From contig JAJPDY010000092.1 of the NCBI GenBank assembly GCA_023252395.1, positions 1 through 5,600 on the forward strand: a DNA stretch of 5,600 nucleotides, in the 5' to 3' direction. Below are positions 1 to 5,187 of this stretch, one piece after another. This DNA is from Nitrososphaera sp. (lineage in GTDB: Archaea; Thermoproteota; Nitrososphaeria; Nitrososphaerales; Nitrososphaeraceae). The notes below the pieces were generated by a model. The model was not told the origin of the DNA, made no database searches, and saw only the letters and a program-made list of their open reading frames with translations. Numbering within the stretch: the first letter of the stretch is position 1; each line of letters starts with the position of its first letter. The position numbers and the translations under genes were made by a program.

Positions 1-188
1 GTAACAAGGTTTTTGCTCCTCACCGGCCTTGTCCGAAGGCGTGTCTTGCAGCAAGGACAGTCCCGCCCGCCCCATTTTATGAAGACGCTGCAGTAGCAGC
101 ACCACTTGTCGCCGTACGCGTAGCGCAGTCGCGATTCCTCAAGCGTGCGTGACTTGTAGCGGGCGCAGGCGCCGATGCAATAAGCCAT
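1..188 (-). CDS. Cys-rich zinc-ribbon-like mini-protein, 3' end cut by window edge
   Basis: An open minus-strand frame starts with ATG at 188 and runs without a stop off the left edge, giving 62 visible residues. It begins MAYCIGACARYKSRTLEE and carries eight cysteines at residues 4, 8, 30, 31, 33, 44, 46 and 47, grouped as CxxxC, CCxC and CPCC. It is otherwise basic (many Arg/Lys). This pattern suggests one or two bound zinc ions and a nucleic-acid- or protein-binding role; small Cys-rich proteins of this look are common in Nitrososphaera-type archaea, and their function is unknown to me. A good archaeal Shine-Dalgarno, GGTGATC, lies 3-5 bases before the ATG, which supports this start. The stop of the upstream membrane-protein gene is only 22 bases away, so cotranscription is possible, although a T7 run lies between them. 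The true C-terminus is outside the window, probably close by. Confidence 0.72.
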   Translation of the reverse strand, partial: MAYCIGACARYKSRTLEESRLRYAYGDKWCCYCSVFIKWGGRDCPCCKTRLRTRPVRSKNLV

Positions 189-190
189 GC

Positions 191-197
191 GATCACC
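191..197 (-). promoter_or_regulatory. Shine-Dalgarno site of the Cys-rich mini-protein
   Basis: Read on the minus strand this is GGTGATC, complementary to the AUCACCUCC 3' end of archaeal 16S rRNA. It stands just before the ATG at 188 and decides that start. It is one of the few clear ribosome sites in the window; most other genes look leaderless. Confidence 0.6.
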
Positions 198-201
198 CAG
201 A

Positions 202-210
202 TAAAAAAAG
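202..210 (-). terminator. T-tract terminator candidate after the 211-579 gene
   Basis: Immediately after the TGA stop at 211 the minus strand reads CTTTTTTTAT, with seven T in a row. Archaeal RNA polymerase terminates at such T-tracts without needing a hairpin. Because the next gene starts only 22 bases on, termination here may be partial, tuning expression of the Cys-rich mini-protein. Confidence 0.4.
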
Positions 211-579
211 TCAGGCAGAGACCTGCTTTGCCCTCCTGCCCATTACATAGAATGTGCCGGCAACACTGCCAAAGACCGCACCCAGAATGCCGATCACTCC
301 AAATGTCTCTATGCCTCTGAAATATGGAGTTCCCGAGCCGTCAGGGTTATTCCCGTACGTTGTTTCCTTTGCTGACTGCACTCTTTCCGCAGCAAGAATG
401 GTATTGTCCGTGCACTGGTTCCTGCTAATTTTCAGCTGGTCGCACCTTGCCAGCTGCTCCGTTGTGGCTGTTCCTGCGCTGCCGCCACTGTTGTCGACAT
501 ACTGCGCATACGACGGTTGCATTGACGTTACAGCCAGAATCCCGGCTGCGATTGCCATCATGGCTAGTTGTTTTATCAT
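211..579 (-). CDS. Small secreted, C-terminally membrane-anchored protein of unknown function
   Basis: The product has 122 residues. The N-terminus is a typical Sec signal peptide: MIKQ, a hydrophobic stretch to about residue 20, then SYA before Q26 as a likely cleavage site. The mature part (26-90) is polar, Ser/Gly/Thr-rich, with a cysteine pair at 46 and 56 that could form a disulfide outside the cell. A hydrophobic, Gly-rich helix at about 91-114 is followed by a short basic tail (GRRAKQ), so the protein should be anchored by its C-terminus with the middle facing out. I do not recognise a functional family. It lies 45 bases downstream of the membrane-anchored regulator on the same strand. 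A weak TATA-like element centred about 27 bases before the ATG suggests its own leaderless transcript. The pairing with a membrane regulator hints at an envelope-related role, which is inference only. Confidence 0.75.
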   Translation of the reverse strand: MIKQLAMMAIAAGILAVTSMQPSYAQYVDNSGGSAGTATTEQLARCDQLKISRNQCTDNTILAAERVQSAKETTYGNNPDGSGTPYFRGIETFGVIGILGAVFGSVAGTFYVMGRRAKQVSA

Positions 580-602
580 ACATGCACTACGTATGCAGCC
601 CT

Positions 603-610
603 GATAATCC
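603..610 (-). promoter_or_regulatory. Weak TATA-like box for the small membrane protein
   Basis: The minus strand reads GGATTATC here, centred about 27 bases before the ATG at 579, which is the distance expected for a leaderless archaeal promoter. The match to a TATA consensus is poor. A short perfect palindrome (612-624) abuts it upstream. Confidence 0.3.
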
Positions 611-611
611 T

Positions 612-624
612 GAGTTCCGAACTC
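612..624. repeat. Short palindrome between regulator stop and next promoter
   Basis: GAGTTC-C-GAACTC is a perfect 6-base inverted repeat around one central base. It lies directly after the TAA stop of the regulator gene and just upstream of the TATA-like element of the 211-579 gene. The single-base centre makes it better suited as a dimeric protein-binding site than as an RNA hairpin. Its GTTC/GAAC core resembles the half-sites of the dyad at 638-655, but the spacing differs. Confidence 0.35.
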
Positions 625-1458
625 TTAGTTCAAGCCCTGTTCTGGTGCTAGAACACTGTCACCACAGCGGTACCTGAACAGCAGATAGACAAGGAAGCCT
701 GCCACAAGCGCCCCTGCAAACAAGAGCACTGTCAAGAGCACGGGCGAAAAGTCAAGCAGATTGCTGTCACCTCTTGCGGCCGCCACCTTTTGGCTTGACA
801 TCTGGACAGATTCGTCAATTGTCATGGACCTATCATAAGTACTGGCGGGCAGCTGGCTTGCAGGGTCGTCAATGGGCGGAGGCGCCTGCACGACAAGACC
901 GTTTGGCTCCACGTAGTAAAAGAGGAAAAAGCTGGCTGCAAGAAACACTGCGAGCGCGGCAATGCCGGGCATGAGCGAGACCCAGAAATGGTCACTTGCT
1001 TGTTTGACTTTTGGCTTTGCGTTCTCTCCTAGGCTGTGCTTCCACACCTTCCATGCTTCAAACCAGAAAATGGCAGCTGCCACGGCTGGAACTGAAACGC
1101 CATAGATCGAAAGCGAGCCACCGCTCAAGACGACGTAAAGGGCCGCAATCGTCGTAAAGATGCTTGCATAGAACGCAAGGCGCGGGACTGTGAACCGGCC
1201 AAAGTTGACGTACGACTCAAGCGCCTTGACCTTGACCCTTTTCGTGATAAAGACCCTGCCGTAGCTATCCCGCGAGGCAAGCCCCATCTCTACCAGCTTT
1301 TCAACCTGGTACTCGGCCACGCTTGGGGATGACAGCCCGAGGTCGCGCTGGACTTCCCGGATGCCCGAGGGTGCCTTTTTCTTTTGGAGGTAAATGTAGA
1401 CATAAAGCGTCCTGCCTTGCAGCTTGCGCTCAAGTTCGCTGTTCGAGTCGTCGCTCAT
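625..1458 (-). CDS. Membrane-anchored winged-helix transcriptional regulator (four TM helices)
   Basis: The product has 277 residues from the ATG at 1458. Residues 14-78 form a winged helix: a first helix (ERKLQGRTLYVYIYLQ), a recognition unit around EVQRDLGLSSPSVAEYQVEKL, and a wing around SRDSYGRVFITKRVK. Hydrophobic segments follow at about 90-112, 117-139, 158-182 and 237-262. Between the third and fourth lies a polar, Pro/Ser-rich stretch of roughly 55 residues (183-236), probably outside the cell. The layout fits a one-component sensor that binds DNA from the membrane, a type common in Thaumarchaeota; the signal is unknown. An in-frame ATG at 1470 would add MTLY. I prefer 1458 because the best TATA-like box, centred near 1490, predicts a transcript start near 1464, after the first ATG. 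It diverges from the Nudix operon and shares a dyad-bearing control region with it. Confidence 0.82.
   Translation of the reverse strand: MSDDSNSELERKLQGRTLYVYIYLQKKKAPSGIREVQRDLGLSSPSVAEYQVEKLVEMGLASRDSYGRVFITKRVKVKALESYVNFGRFTVPRLAFYASIFTTIAALYVVLSGGSLSIYGVSVPAVAAAIFWFEAWKVWKHSLGENAKPKVKQASDHFWVSLMPGIAALAVFLAASFFLFYYVEPNGLVVQAPPPIDDPASQLPASTYDRSMTIDESVQMSSQKVAAARGDSNLLDFSPVLLTVLLFAGALVAGFLVYLLFRYRCGDSVLAPEQGLN
638..655. promoter_or_regulatory. Operator-like dyad, copy 1
   Basis: TGTTCTGGTGCTAGAACA has perfect 6-base arms and a 6-base centre. It matches the dyad at 1513-1530 at 15 of 18 positions. It lies inside the last codons of the regulator gene (encoding the VLAPEQ region) but about 28 bases upstream of the TATA-like element of the next gene (211-579), a sensible place for a regulator site. 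Confidence 0.45.
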
Positions 1459-1470
1459 GTATAATGTCAT

Positions 1471-1503
1471 TTTATGCTCTGTCGCACATTTAAGGTGCTC
1501 TGT
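1471..1503 (-). promoter_or_regulatory. Promoter region of the membrane-anchored regulator
   Basis: On the minus strand CCTTAAATG (TTAAAT at 1488-1493) is the best TATA-like box, about 32 bases before the ATG at 1458. It implies a leader of only a few bases. No Shine-Dalgarno is visible. The octamer TGCTCTGT (plus strand) occurs at 1475-1482 and again at 1496-1503, 21 bases apart, flanking the box; it resembles the TGTTCTGG half-site of the nearby dyads. Confidence 0.45.
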
Positions 1504-1512
1504 ACTGATGGG

Positions 1513-1530
1513 TGTTCTGGCAGTAGAACA
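1513..1530. promoter_or_regulatory. Operator-like dyad, copy 2
   Basis: TGTTCTGGCAGTAGAACA has perfect 6-base arms and is near-identical to the copy at 638-655 (only the three central bases differ). It is in the divergent intergenic region, about 20 bases upstream of the regulator's TATA-like box. Confidence 0.5.
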
Positions 1531-1552
1531 TGCAAATTTTACAAGATTGGTC

Positions 1553-1570
1553 AGTTCTGCTGATAGAATT
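1553..1570. promoter_or_regulatory. Operator-like dyad, degenerate copy 3
   Basis: AGTTCTGCTGATAGAATT keeps the GTTCTG and TAGAA parts of the dyad with the same spacing. It starts exactly 40 bases after copy 2, close to four helical turns, and ends about 20 bases before the TATA box of the Nudix operon. It is weaker than the other two copies. Confidence 0.33.
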
Positions 1571-1590
1571 GCTAGCCAGTCATCTGCAGA

Positions 1591-1598
1591 TTTATTAT
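1591..1598 (+). promoter_or_regulatory. TATA box of the Nudix-dehydrogenase operon
   Basis: TTTATTAT is a good archaeal TATA-like box centred about 27 bases before the ATG at 1622. Transcription would therefore start at or within a base or two of the start codon, giving a leaderless mRNA, consistent with the absence of a Shine-Dalgarno there. Confidence 0.6.
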
Positions 1599-1603
1599 TG
1601 GCA

Positions 1604-1618
1604 TGCTAGATACTAGCA
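1604..1618. repeat. Inverted repeat over the predicted transcription start
   Basis: TGCTAG-ATA-CTAGCA is a perfect 6-base inverted repeat with a 3-base centre. It lies between the TATA box and the ATG of the Nudix gene, where a bound protein would block transcription initiation. The related palindrome GCTAGC stands upstream at 1571-1576. It could be a repressor operator distinct from the TGTTCT dyads. Confidence 0.4.
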
Positions 1619-1621
1619 CGG

Positions 1622-2191
1622 ATGAAGAACCGCAGCTGGGAATGCCTTGAAAGCAAAAAGATATTCGAGGCGACGGATGGCAAGACCGTCTACATGGACC
1701 TGTATCAGGACAGGGTCAGGACGCCCAAGGGCAACGTAATTGCATATACAAGGTACCGCGCTTCAGACGTTGTAATAGTAGTTCCGTTTCTTGACAGCGA
1801 AAGGCTTGTCATGATAAGGCAGTACCGCTACCCTGTTGACAAGGTGCTGCTTGAATTCCCTGCAGGGCACGTTGAAACCGGAGAAGACCCAGAGAATACC
1901 GCAGTCAGGGAGCTTGAAGAAGAGACGGGCTACAAGGCTGAGAAAATTGAGTACATCTACAAATATCATCCGTCTGTGAGCAGGTCGAGGCAGACGGTGC
2001 ATGTTTTTCGCGCAACCGGTCTCTCCGAGAAGGGCGCAACAAGGCACGATGGTGGAGAAGACATCAACATGGAAGTATTGACAGTGGGCGAGCTGCGCCG
2101 GCTGATACAGAAGGGCGAAGTGGAGTGCGCCGGCACACTTGTTTCATACCTGCTCTGCTGCAGCGGAATGGAGATGGCTAAAAATGGCTGA
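1622..2191 (+). CDS. Nudix hydrolase, ADP-ribose pyrophosphatase-like
   Basis: The product has 189 residues, a usual length for the ADP-ribose pyrophosphatase branch. The Nudix box is complete at residues 82-104: G82, E88, then R96-E97-L98, E100-E101, G103, matching Gx5Ex7REUxEExGU; these glutamates bind the catalytic magnesium. The preceding RQYRYP (66-71) and LEFPAG (77-82) motifs are typical of enzymes that split ADP-ribose into AMP and ribose 5-phosphate. The usual SPG-type substrate loop after the box is replaced by a YHPSVSRSRQ stretch (115-124), so the substrate could be another nucleoside diphosphate derivative. The start is placed by a TATA box 27 bases upstream. Its last 8 bases overlap the start of the dehydrogenase gene, indicating an operon and translational coupling. 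The role is presumably cytoplasmic nucleotide clean-up or cofactor turnover. Confidence 0.9.
   Translation: MKNRSWECLESKKIFEATDGKTVYMDLYQDRVRTPKGNVIAYTRYRASDVVIVVPFLDSERLVMIRQYRYPVDKVLLEFPAGHVETGEDPENTAVRELEEETGYKAEKIEYIYKYHPSVSRSRQTVHVFRATGLSEKGATRHDGGEDINMEVLTVGELRRLIQKGEVECAGTLVSYLLCCSGMEMAKNG
2170..2176 (+). promoter_or_regulatory. Internal Shine-Dalgarno for the dehydrogenase
   Basis: GGAGATG lies within the last codons of the Nudix gene, 7 bases before the ATG at 2184. It supports that start over the in-frame ATG at 2139, and shows that the second gene is translated from a shared mRNA. Confidence 0.5.
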
Positions 2192-3221
2192 AAAGATGCA
2201 GGCGATGGTCCTGAGCAGGCTTGCTCCGATAGAGACCCGGCCACTGAAATTGATGTCTATAGACAGACCTGTGATAAGAGGCAGAAATGGGCTCTTGCTG
2301 GAGATAGAGGCGTGTGGGGTCTGCAGGTCAAACCTGCACCTGATAGAAGGCGACTGGAAAAAGTACGGCGCGCCGTCGAGCCTCCCTGTTGTGCCGGGCC
2401 ACGAAGTCGTGGGAGTAGTCAGGAAAATTGGCGACGGCGTGAAAAAGATAAAGGCAGGCGACAGGGTGGGCATCCAGCCGCTCTTTAGCTCGTGCCTAGA
2501 ATGCGAGTACTGCACCGCAGGCCGCGAGAACCTCTGCGAGAATGCAGAGATTACTGGCGAGACAGTGCAGGGTGGATATGCAGAATACATTTGTGCAAAC
2601 GAAGAGTTTGTCACGCCGATCCCGGACAGTATTGATCCCGAGCACGCTGCGCCGCTATTCTGCCCCGGCATCACCGCGTACAAGGCAGTCAAGGCAAGTG
2701 AGCCGGCGGGAGGCAGGTCTGTAGGCATTTTCGGCATAGGCGGCGTCGGGCACTTGGCGGTACAAATAGCCAAGATGCAGGGCGCGAGAGTGATAGCTGC
2801 TTCGCGGACAAAGAAGCACCTTGACCTTGCAGAAAAGCTAGGAGCCGACAATGCTATTGTCTTTCAGGATTCGCAGGAGCGCTTTTTGAAGAGCCTGAAA
2901 AAGGAAGAAGGGCTGCTTGATAGCGCGATTGTTTTTGCGCCTTCCGACAAGGCGATAGACGCCGCAATCAGGTCAGTCAAGAAGGGAGGCATAATAGTGA
3001 TGGGAGTTCTTGGCAACGTCGCCAACTTTCCAACCTTTGAGGAAAAGATAGTCAAGGGAAGCGTCATAGGCACGAGGAAGGACATGGCAGACCTTGTCAG
3101 GCTTGCAAGCGATTCTGGCCTGCAAGTCGTAATAGAGAAGCGCAGGCTTGCAGAAGCCAACGAGGTGCTGGCAAAGCTCAAAAAGTCTCAGGTGGAGGCG
3201 CGTGCAGTGCTTGTCCCTTGA
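2184..3221 (+). CDS. Zinc-dependent alcohol dehydrogenase (medium-chain dehydrogenase/reductase)
   Basis: The product has 345 residues, a normal length for the family. The N-terminal GroES-like domain holds the catalytic zinc ligands C47 (GVCRSN), H73 with E74 (PGHE) and C160 (LFCPGITA). A structural zinc loop is intact: C104, C107, C110 and C118. The Rossmann domain has GIGGVGH at 184-190; SRTKK (208-212) after the second strand suggests NADP(H) over NAD(H). The family oxidises alcohols or reduces aldehydes; the substrate cannot be told from sequence. The position after R48-S49 is N50 where most relatives have Asp (CRTDLH-type motif), a small deviation near the active site. The start at 2184 is chosen because of the GGAGATG site and the fit to the family N-terminus; an in-frame ATG at 2139 would add 15 odd residues. 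It overlaps the Nudix gene by 8 bases and converges with the transporter gene. Confidence 0.92.
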   Translation: MAEKMQAMVLSRLAPIETRPLKLMSIDRPVIRGRNGLLLEIEACGVCRSNLHLIEGDWKKYGAPSSLPVVPGHEVVGVVRKIGDGVKKIKAGDRVGIQPLFSSCLECEYCTAGRENLCENAEITGETVQGGYAEYICANEEFVTPIPDSIDPEHAAPLFCPGITAYKAVKASEPAGGRSVGIFGIGGVGHLAVQIAKMQGARVIAASRTKKHLDLAEKLGADNAIVFQDSQERFLKSLKKEEGLLDSAIVFAPSDKAIDAAIRSVKKGGIIVMGVLGNVANFPTFEEKIVKGSVIGTRKDMADLVRLASDSGLQVVIEKRRLAEANEVLAKLKKSQVEARAVLVP

Positions 3222-3250
3222 TGCATCATGCTCAATTGTGCCGGATGAAA

Positions 3251-4534
3251 TTAGATCAGAACAATGAACAGGTAATAGACTGCAAGGTTGGCTGCAGTCA
3301 CCATGCTTCCCACCTTGAAGAATTCTAGGAACGAAAACGCGCGGACGCCCCGCGACTCTGCTGCTTCTATTATAATGATGTTGCTTGCCGCGCCAAGTAT
3401 CGTCAGGTTGCCGGCAATTGTGCTCGCGGCTGCCAGCATCATCCATTGGTCAACATGCTGGCCGGTAAAGCCGCTGTCTGCCATGACAAAGTTGTAGAGC
3501 GCGACGAACGGGACGTTGCTCAGCACTTGGCTCATGCCAATGCTTGCGGCAGATATCACGGCAGTGCTCTGCACAAGGTCGTCAGGATTAGGGTTTGGAA
3601 TGTAGTTCATGAACATTACCGACACGGCGCCAGAAGACCACATTGCAGACGTGACTACAAACATTGCGCCAAAGAATATCAGCACTGAATAGTCGACGCT
3701 TTTCATTATCTCCCTGCGCTGGCTGCTCAATGCGTATAGCGCAGCTGCTCCTAGCATCGCTACCGCGCTCAAGCTGAAATTGGCGACATTGAAAAAGTGC
3801 AGCACTTCAGAGACGATAAAGCCGGCGATGGTTGCTACCAGTATTGCAATAGATAGCTTTGCAAGGCGTGGGTTGTAGGCGCCGTCCGACTTTTCTGCGA
3901 GCTCGATTGTGCTCAGCCGGTAGTTGCCTTGCAGCTCCTTCCTGTAATACACCTTCAGGATAAAGTAGGTCATGAACAGGCTGGCAACTGTCGGGGCCGC
4001 CAGGTGCAAAAGAAACGTGGTAAAAGGCATCGGTATCCCACTCTGAATGGCGATTAGAAGGTTCTGAGGGTTGCCAATTGGAGTCATGACGCTTCCGACA
4101 GTGATGCCAAAGGCAAGCGCCAACAGGAGCACCACCGGCCTTATCCCGGCGTGCCTTGCAACATACACTACAAGCGGTATCCCTAGAAGCGCGATGGTGT
4201 CGTTGACTAGAAACGCGGCAAGCAGGCCCATCCCCACGACAAAAGCCATGAGGAGCCTTGACGGCGTTTTTGCCACCGAGAGCATCTTTATCGCCACGCG
4301 CTGGAGAACCCCGGCCCTGTCGAGCGCCGAGACTATGCTAAACATCCCAAAGAGAAACGCAATGACGTCAAGGTTGACGGACATGAAGGCGGCCTGGATG
4401 CTCAGCACCTGCAGGCCGACCATGAGGGCCGCGCCTACCAGCATGGCCGCCCATATCGGCACTCCAAAGCGCCGGTGGCCGATTATCAGGGCGTATACCA
4501 CCGCAAATACCCCTAGGGCGATATACTCCTGCAT
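3251..4534 (-). CDS. ArsB/NhaD/citrate-transporter superfamily membrane transporter
   Basis: The product has 427 residues with about 11-12 hydrophobic segments. It shows the two inverted halves of the ion-transporter superfamily. The first has FLVNDTIAL (108-116) and MTPIGNPQN (150-158). The second has SQVLSNVPFVALY (335-347) and AGNLTILGAASN (374-385). These re-entrant-loop motifs bind substrate and coupling ion in ArsB arsenite pumps, NhaD Na+/H+ antiporters and SLC13-like carriers. The substrate (arsenite, Na+, a dicarboxylate or sulfate) is not decided by the sequence, and no ars regulator or ATPase is next to it. A basic loop at about 196-225 (YYRKELQGNYRL onward) links the halves. I chose the ATG at 4534, supported by an AATAAA element about 30 bases upstream, over a GTG at 4594 that would add 20 non-hydrophobic residues. 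It converges with the dehydrogenase gene, 29 bases apart. Confidence 0.87.
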   Translation of the reverse strand: MQEYIALGVFAVVYALIIGHRRFGVPIWAAMLVGAALMVGLQVLSIQAAFMSVNLDVIAFLFGMFSIVSALDRAGVLQRVAIKMLSVAKTPSRLLMAFVVGMGLLAAFLVNDTIALLGIPLVVYVARHAGIRPVVLLLALAFGITVGSVMTPIGNPQNLLIAIQSGIPMPFTTFLLHLAAPTVASLFMTYFILKVYYRKELQGNYRLSTIELAEKSDGAYNPRLAKLSIAILVATIAGFIVSEVLHFFNVANFSLSAVAMLGAAALYALSSQRREIMKSVDYSVLIFFGAMFVVTSAMWSSGAVSVMFMNYIPNPNPDDLVQSTAVISAASIGMSQVLSNVPFVALYNFVMADSGFTGQHVDQWMMLAAASTIAGNLTILGAASNIIIIEAAESRGVRAFSFLEFFKVGSMVTAANLAVYYLFIVLI

Positions 4535-4629
4535 GATGGCTTTCACACCGGTGCCCGGCTTTATTCTCTGTGCGTCAAAAGCATTGCACTTCACAAGGAA
4601 TAATAGTTCATCAGGAAAACAGCTGAGGC
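4535..4629. promoter_or_regulatory. Divergent promoter region, transporter and 79-residue protein
   Basis: On the minus strand GAATAAAG (near 4559-4566) lies about 30 bases before the transporter ATG. On the plus strand GAATAATAG (4598-4606) is centred 28 bases before the ATG at 4630. Both would give leaderless or nearly leaderless transcripts. The boxes are about 35 bases apart and face outward, so each transcript starts outside the other's promoter. No clear dyad was seen. Confidence 0.5.
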
Positions 4630-4869
4630 ATGGAAGAAGATGCGAGCAGAGTAGCTGAAGTGGTCGACAGCCTGCACAACCTCATAGAGTCAAAGCAGGT
4701 CGGAGCAGACATGGCCATAGTCAGCTTAGTGTCAACCGCAGGCGAGATCACGCTGAGCCTCATTGTTGCGCAGCCAGAGCTCAAGGAGGCGTACCTCAAG
4801 GTGTTCAACAGCTCTGTCGAGCAGGTAAGGAAGCAGCTGAGGCAGGAGCTGAAGGCAAGAAAGATCTAA
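4630..4869 (+). CDS. Small conserved-looking protein of unknown function
   Basis: The product has 79 residues and no cysteine, signal peptide or clear membrane helix. It looks like an acidic first helix (residues 1-25, EDASRVAEVVDSLHNLIES), a short hydrophobic core of likely beta strands (28-47, ADMAIVSLVSTAGEITLSL), and a long basic C-terminal helix (48-79) with charged heptad-like spacing ending in KARKI. That suggests a soluble cytoplasmic oligomerising or adaptor protein. I do not recognise a family. The start is supported by GAATAATAG 28 bases upstream; there is no Shine-Dalgarno, so the mRNA is probably leaderless. It is transcribed away from the transporter gene and followed by a T-rich terminator, so it is probably a single-gene unit. 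Confidence 0.7.
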   Translation: MEEDASRVAEVVDSLHNLIESKQVGADMAIVSLVSTAGEITLSLIVAQPELKEAYLKVFNSSVEQVRKQLRQELKARKI

Positions 4870-4871
4870 GT

Positions 4872-4890
4872 ATCAATTGTTTTGATTTTT
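4872..4890 (+). terminator. Short hairpin plus T-tract after the 79-residue protein
   Basis: ATCAA-TTGTT-TTGAT forms a 5-base stem and is followed directly by a T5 run, all within 25 bases of the TAA stop at 4869. Even without the weak stem, the T-rich stretch (TTGTTTTGATTTTT) is what archaeal polymerase needs to stop. Confidence 0.5.
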
Positions 4891-4929
4891 ATGATAATAT
4901 GCAACGCCTATCCATTTGTACTGTTTTGG

Positions 4930-4937
4930 TTAAATAG
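4930..4937 (+). promoter_or_regulatory. TATA box of the 52-residue HTH-like gene
   Basis: TTAAATAG is a good archaeal TATA-like box, centred about 23 bases before the ATG at 4956 and 38 before the ATG at 4971. With the usual 26-base spacing, transcription starts near 4959, which favours the second ATG with a short leader holding a GGGGAAGG purine run. Confidence 0.5.
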
Positions 4938-4970
4938 ACAAGTGCCTACTGATAGATGGGGGAAGGCGCC

Positions 4971-5129
4971 ATGCAAGAATCAAAACTCATTTCGGACGAA
5001 AAGAAAGAGGCTGTCAGGAACCTGTATGAATCCGGCATATCAGAGGAATTTGTTGCGATGCAGCTGGATCTAGAGATTCCAGTAGTCATCAACATACTGA
5101 AAGAAATGAAAGTCTACAAGGGCAGCTGA
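4971..5129 (+). CDS. 52-residue helix-turn-helix-like protein
   Basis: This short frame begins MQESKLISDEKKEAVRNLYE and ends KVYKGS before a TGA. It reads as three helices: EKKEAVRNLYESG (10-22), ISEEFVAMQLDL (23-34) and IPVVINILKEMKV (36-48). The turn after QLDLE resembles the helix-turn-helix of small regulators and resolvase-type DNA-binding domains, where a residue pattern like GIS-x-x-x-VA-x-x-LDL-x-x-x-x-V is usual. It may be a stand-alone DNA-binding module or antitoxin-like regulator; this is inference. An in-frame ATG at 4956 would add MGEGA. The TATA box and purine run (GGGGAAGG) before 4971 favour the shorter form. The C-terminal frame depends on the A-rich run around 5100; one more base there would replace the end after LK, so the last nine or so residues and the exact stop are less certain. 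Confidence 0.6.
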   Translation: MQESKLISDEKKEAVRNLYESGISEEFVAMQLDLEIPVVINILKEMKVYKGS

Positions 5130-5149
5130 TACCATTTTTCATTAACATA

Positions 5150-5163
5150 GACTATTATTACTA
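5150..5163 (+). promoter_or_regulatory. TATA-like region of the zinc-knuckle protein gene
   Basis: ACTATTATTACT provides a TATA-like TATTATTA about 30 bases before the TTG start at 5188, so the transcript would have a leader of only a few bases. A short T5 run just after the preceding gene (about 5134-5139) may end the upstream transcript. Confidence 0.4.
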
Positions 5164-5187
5164 GTAGCAAAATAATGTCCATAGACG

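Noticed and set aside
254..677. Plus-strand open frames opposite the small membrane protein gene
   Set aside because: They are antisense to a frame with a clear signal peptide and membrane anchor, and their products show no domain logic.
2139..2183. Upstream ATG start for the dehydrogenase
   Set aside because: The extra 15 residues do not fit the family, and the GGAGATG site points to the ATG at 2184.
2144..2851. Long minus-strand open frame of 235 codons opposite the dehydrogenase
   Set aside because: The plus strand encodes a complete zinc dehydrogenase with all ligands; the antisense product is Ser/Pro-rich with no recognisable fold, typical of a shadow frame.
3222..3250. Possible bidirectional terminator between dehydrogenase and transporter genes
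   Set aside because: The 29 bases contain no T-tract on either strand and no convincing stem.
3251..4534. Arsenic-resistance operon
   Set aside because: The transporter motifs are shared across the whole superfamily, and no arsR, arsA or arsenate reductase gene is near it.
4535..4594. GTG start at 4594 for the transporter
   Set aside because: It would add 20 polar residues and lies upstream of the AATAAA element that fits the ATG at 4534.
4071..4658. Plus-strand open frame of 195 codons opposite the transporter
   Set aside because: It mirrors the transporter's motif-bearing region, is rich in Thr/Arg/Met without any pattern, and runs across the divergent promoter.
4882..5073. Plus-strand open frame of 63 codons between the 79-residue gene and the HTH-like gene
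   Set aside because: It starts inside the T-rich terminator and overlaps, in another frame, the 52-residue frame that has a TATA box and a coherent helical product.
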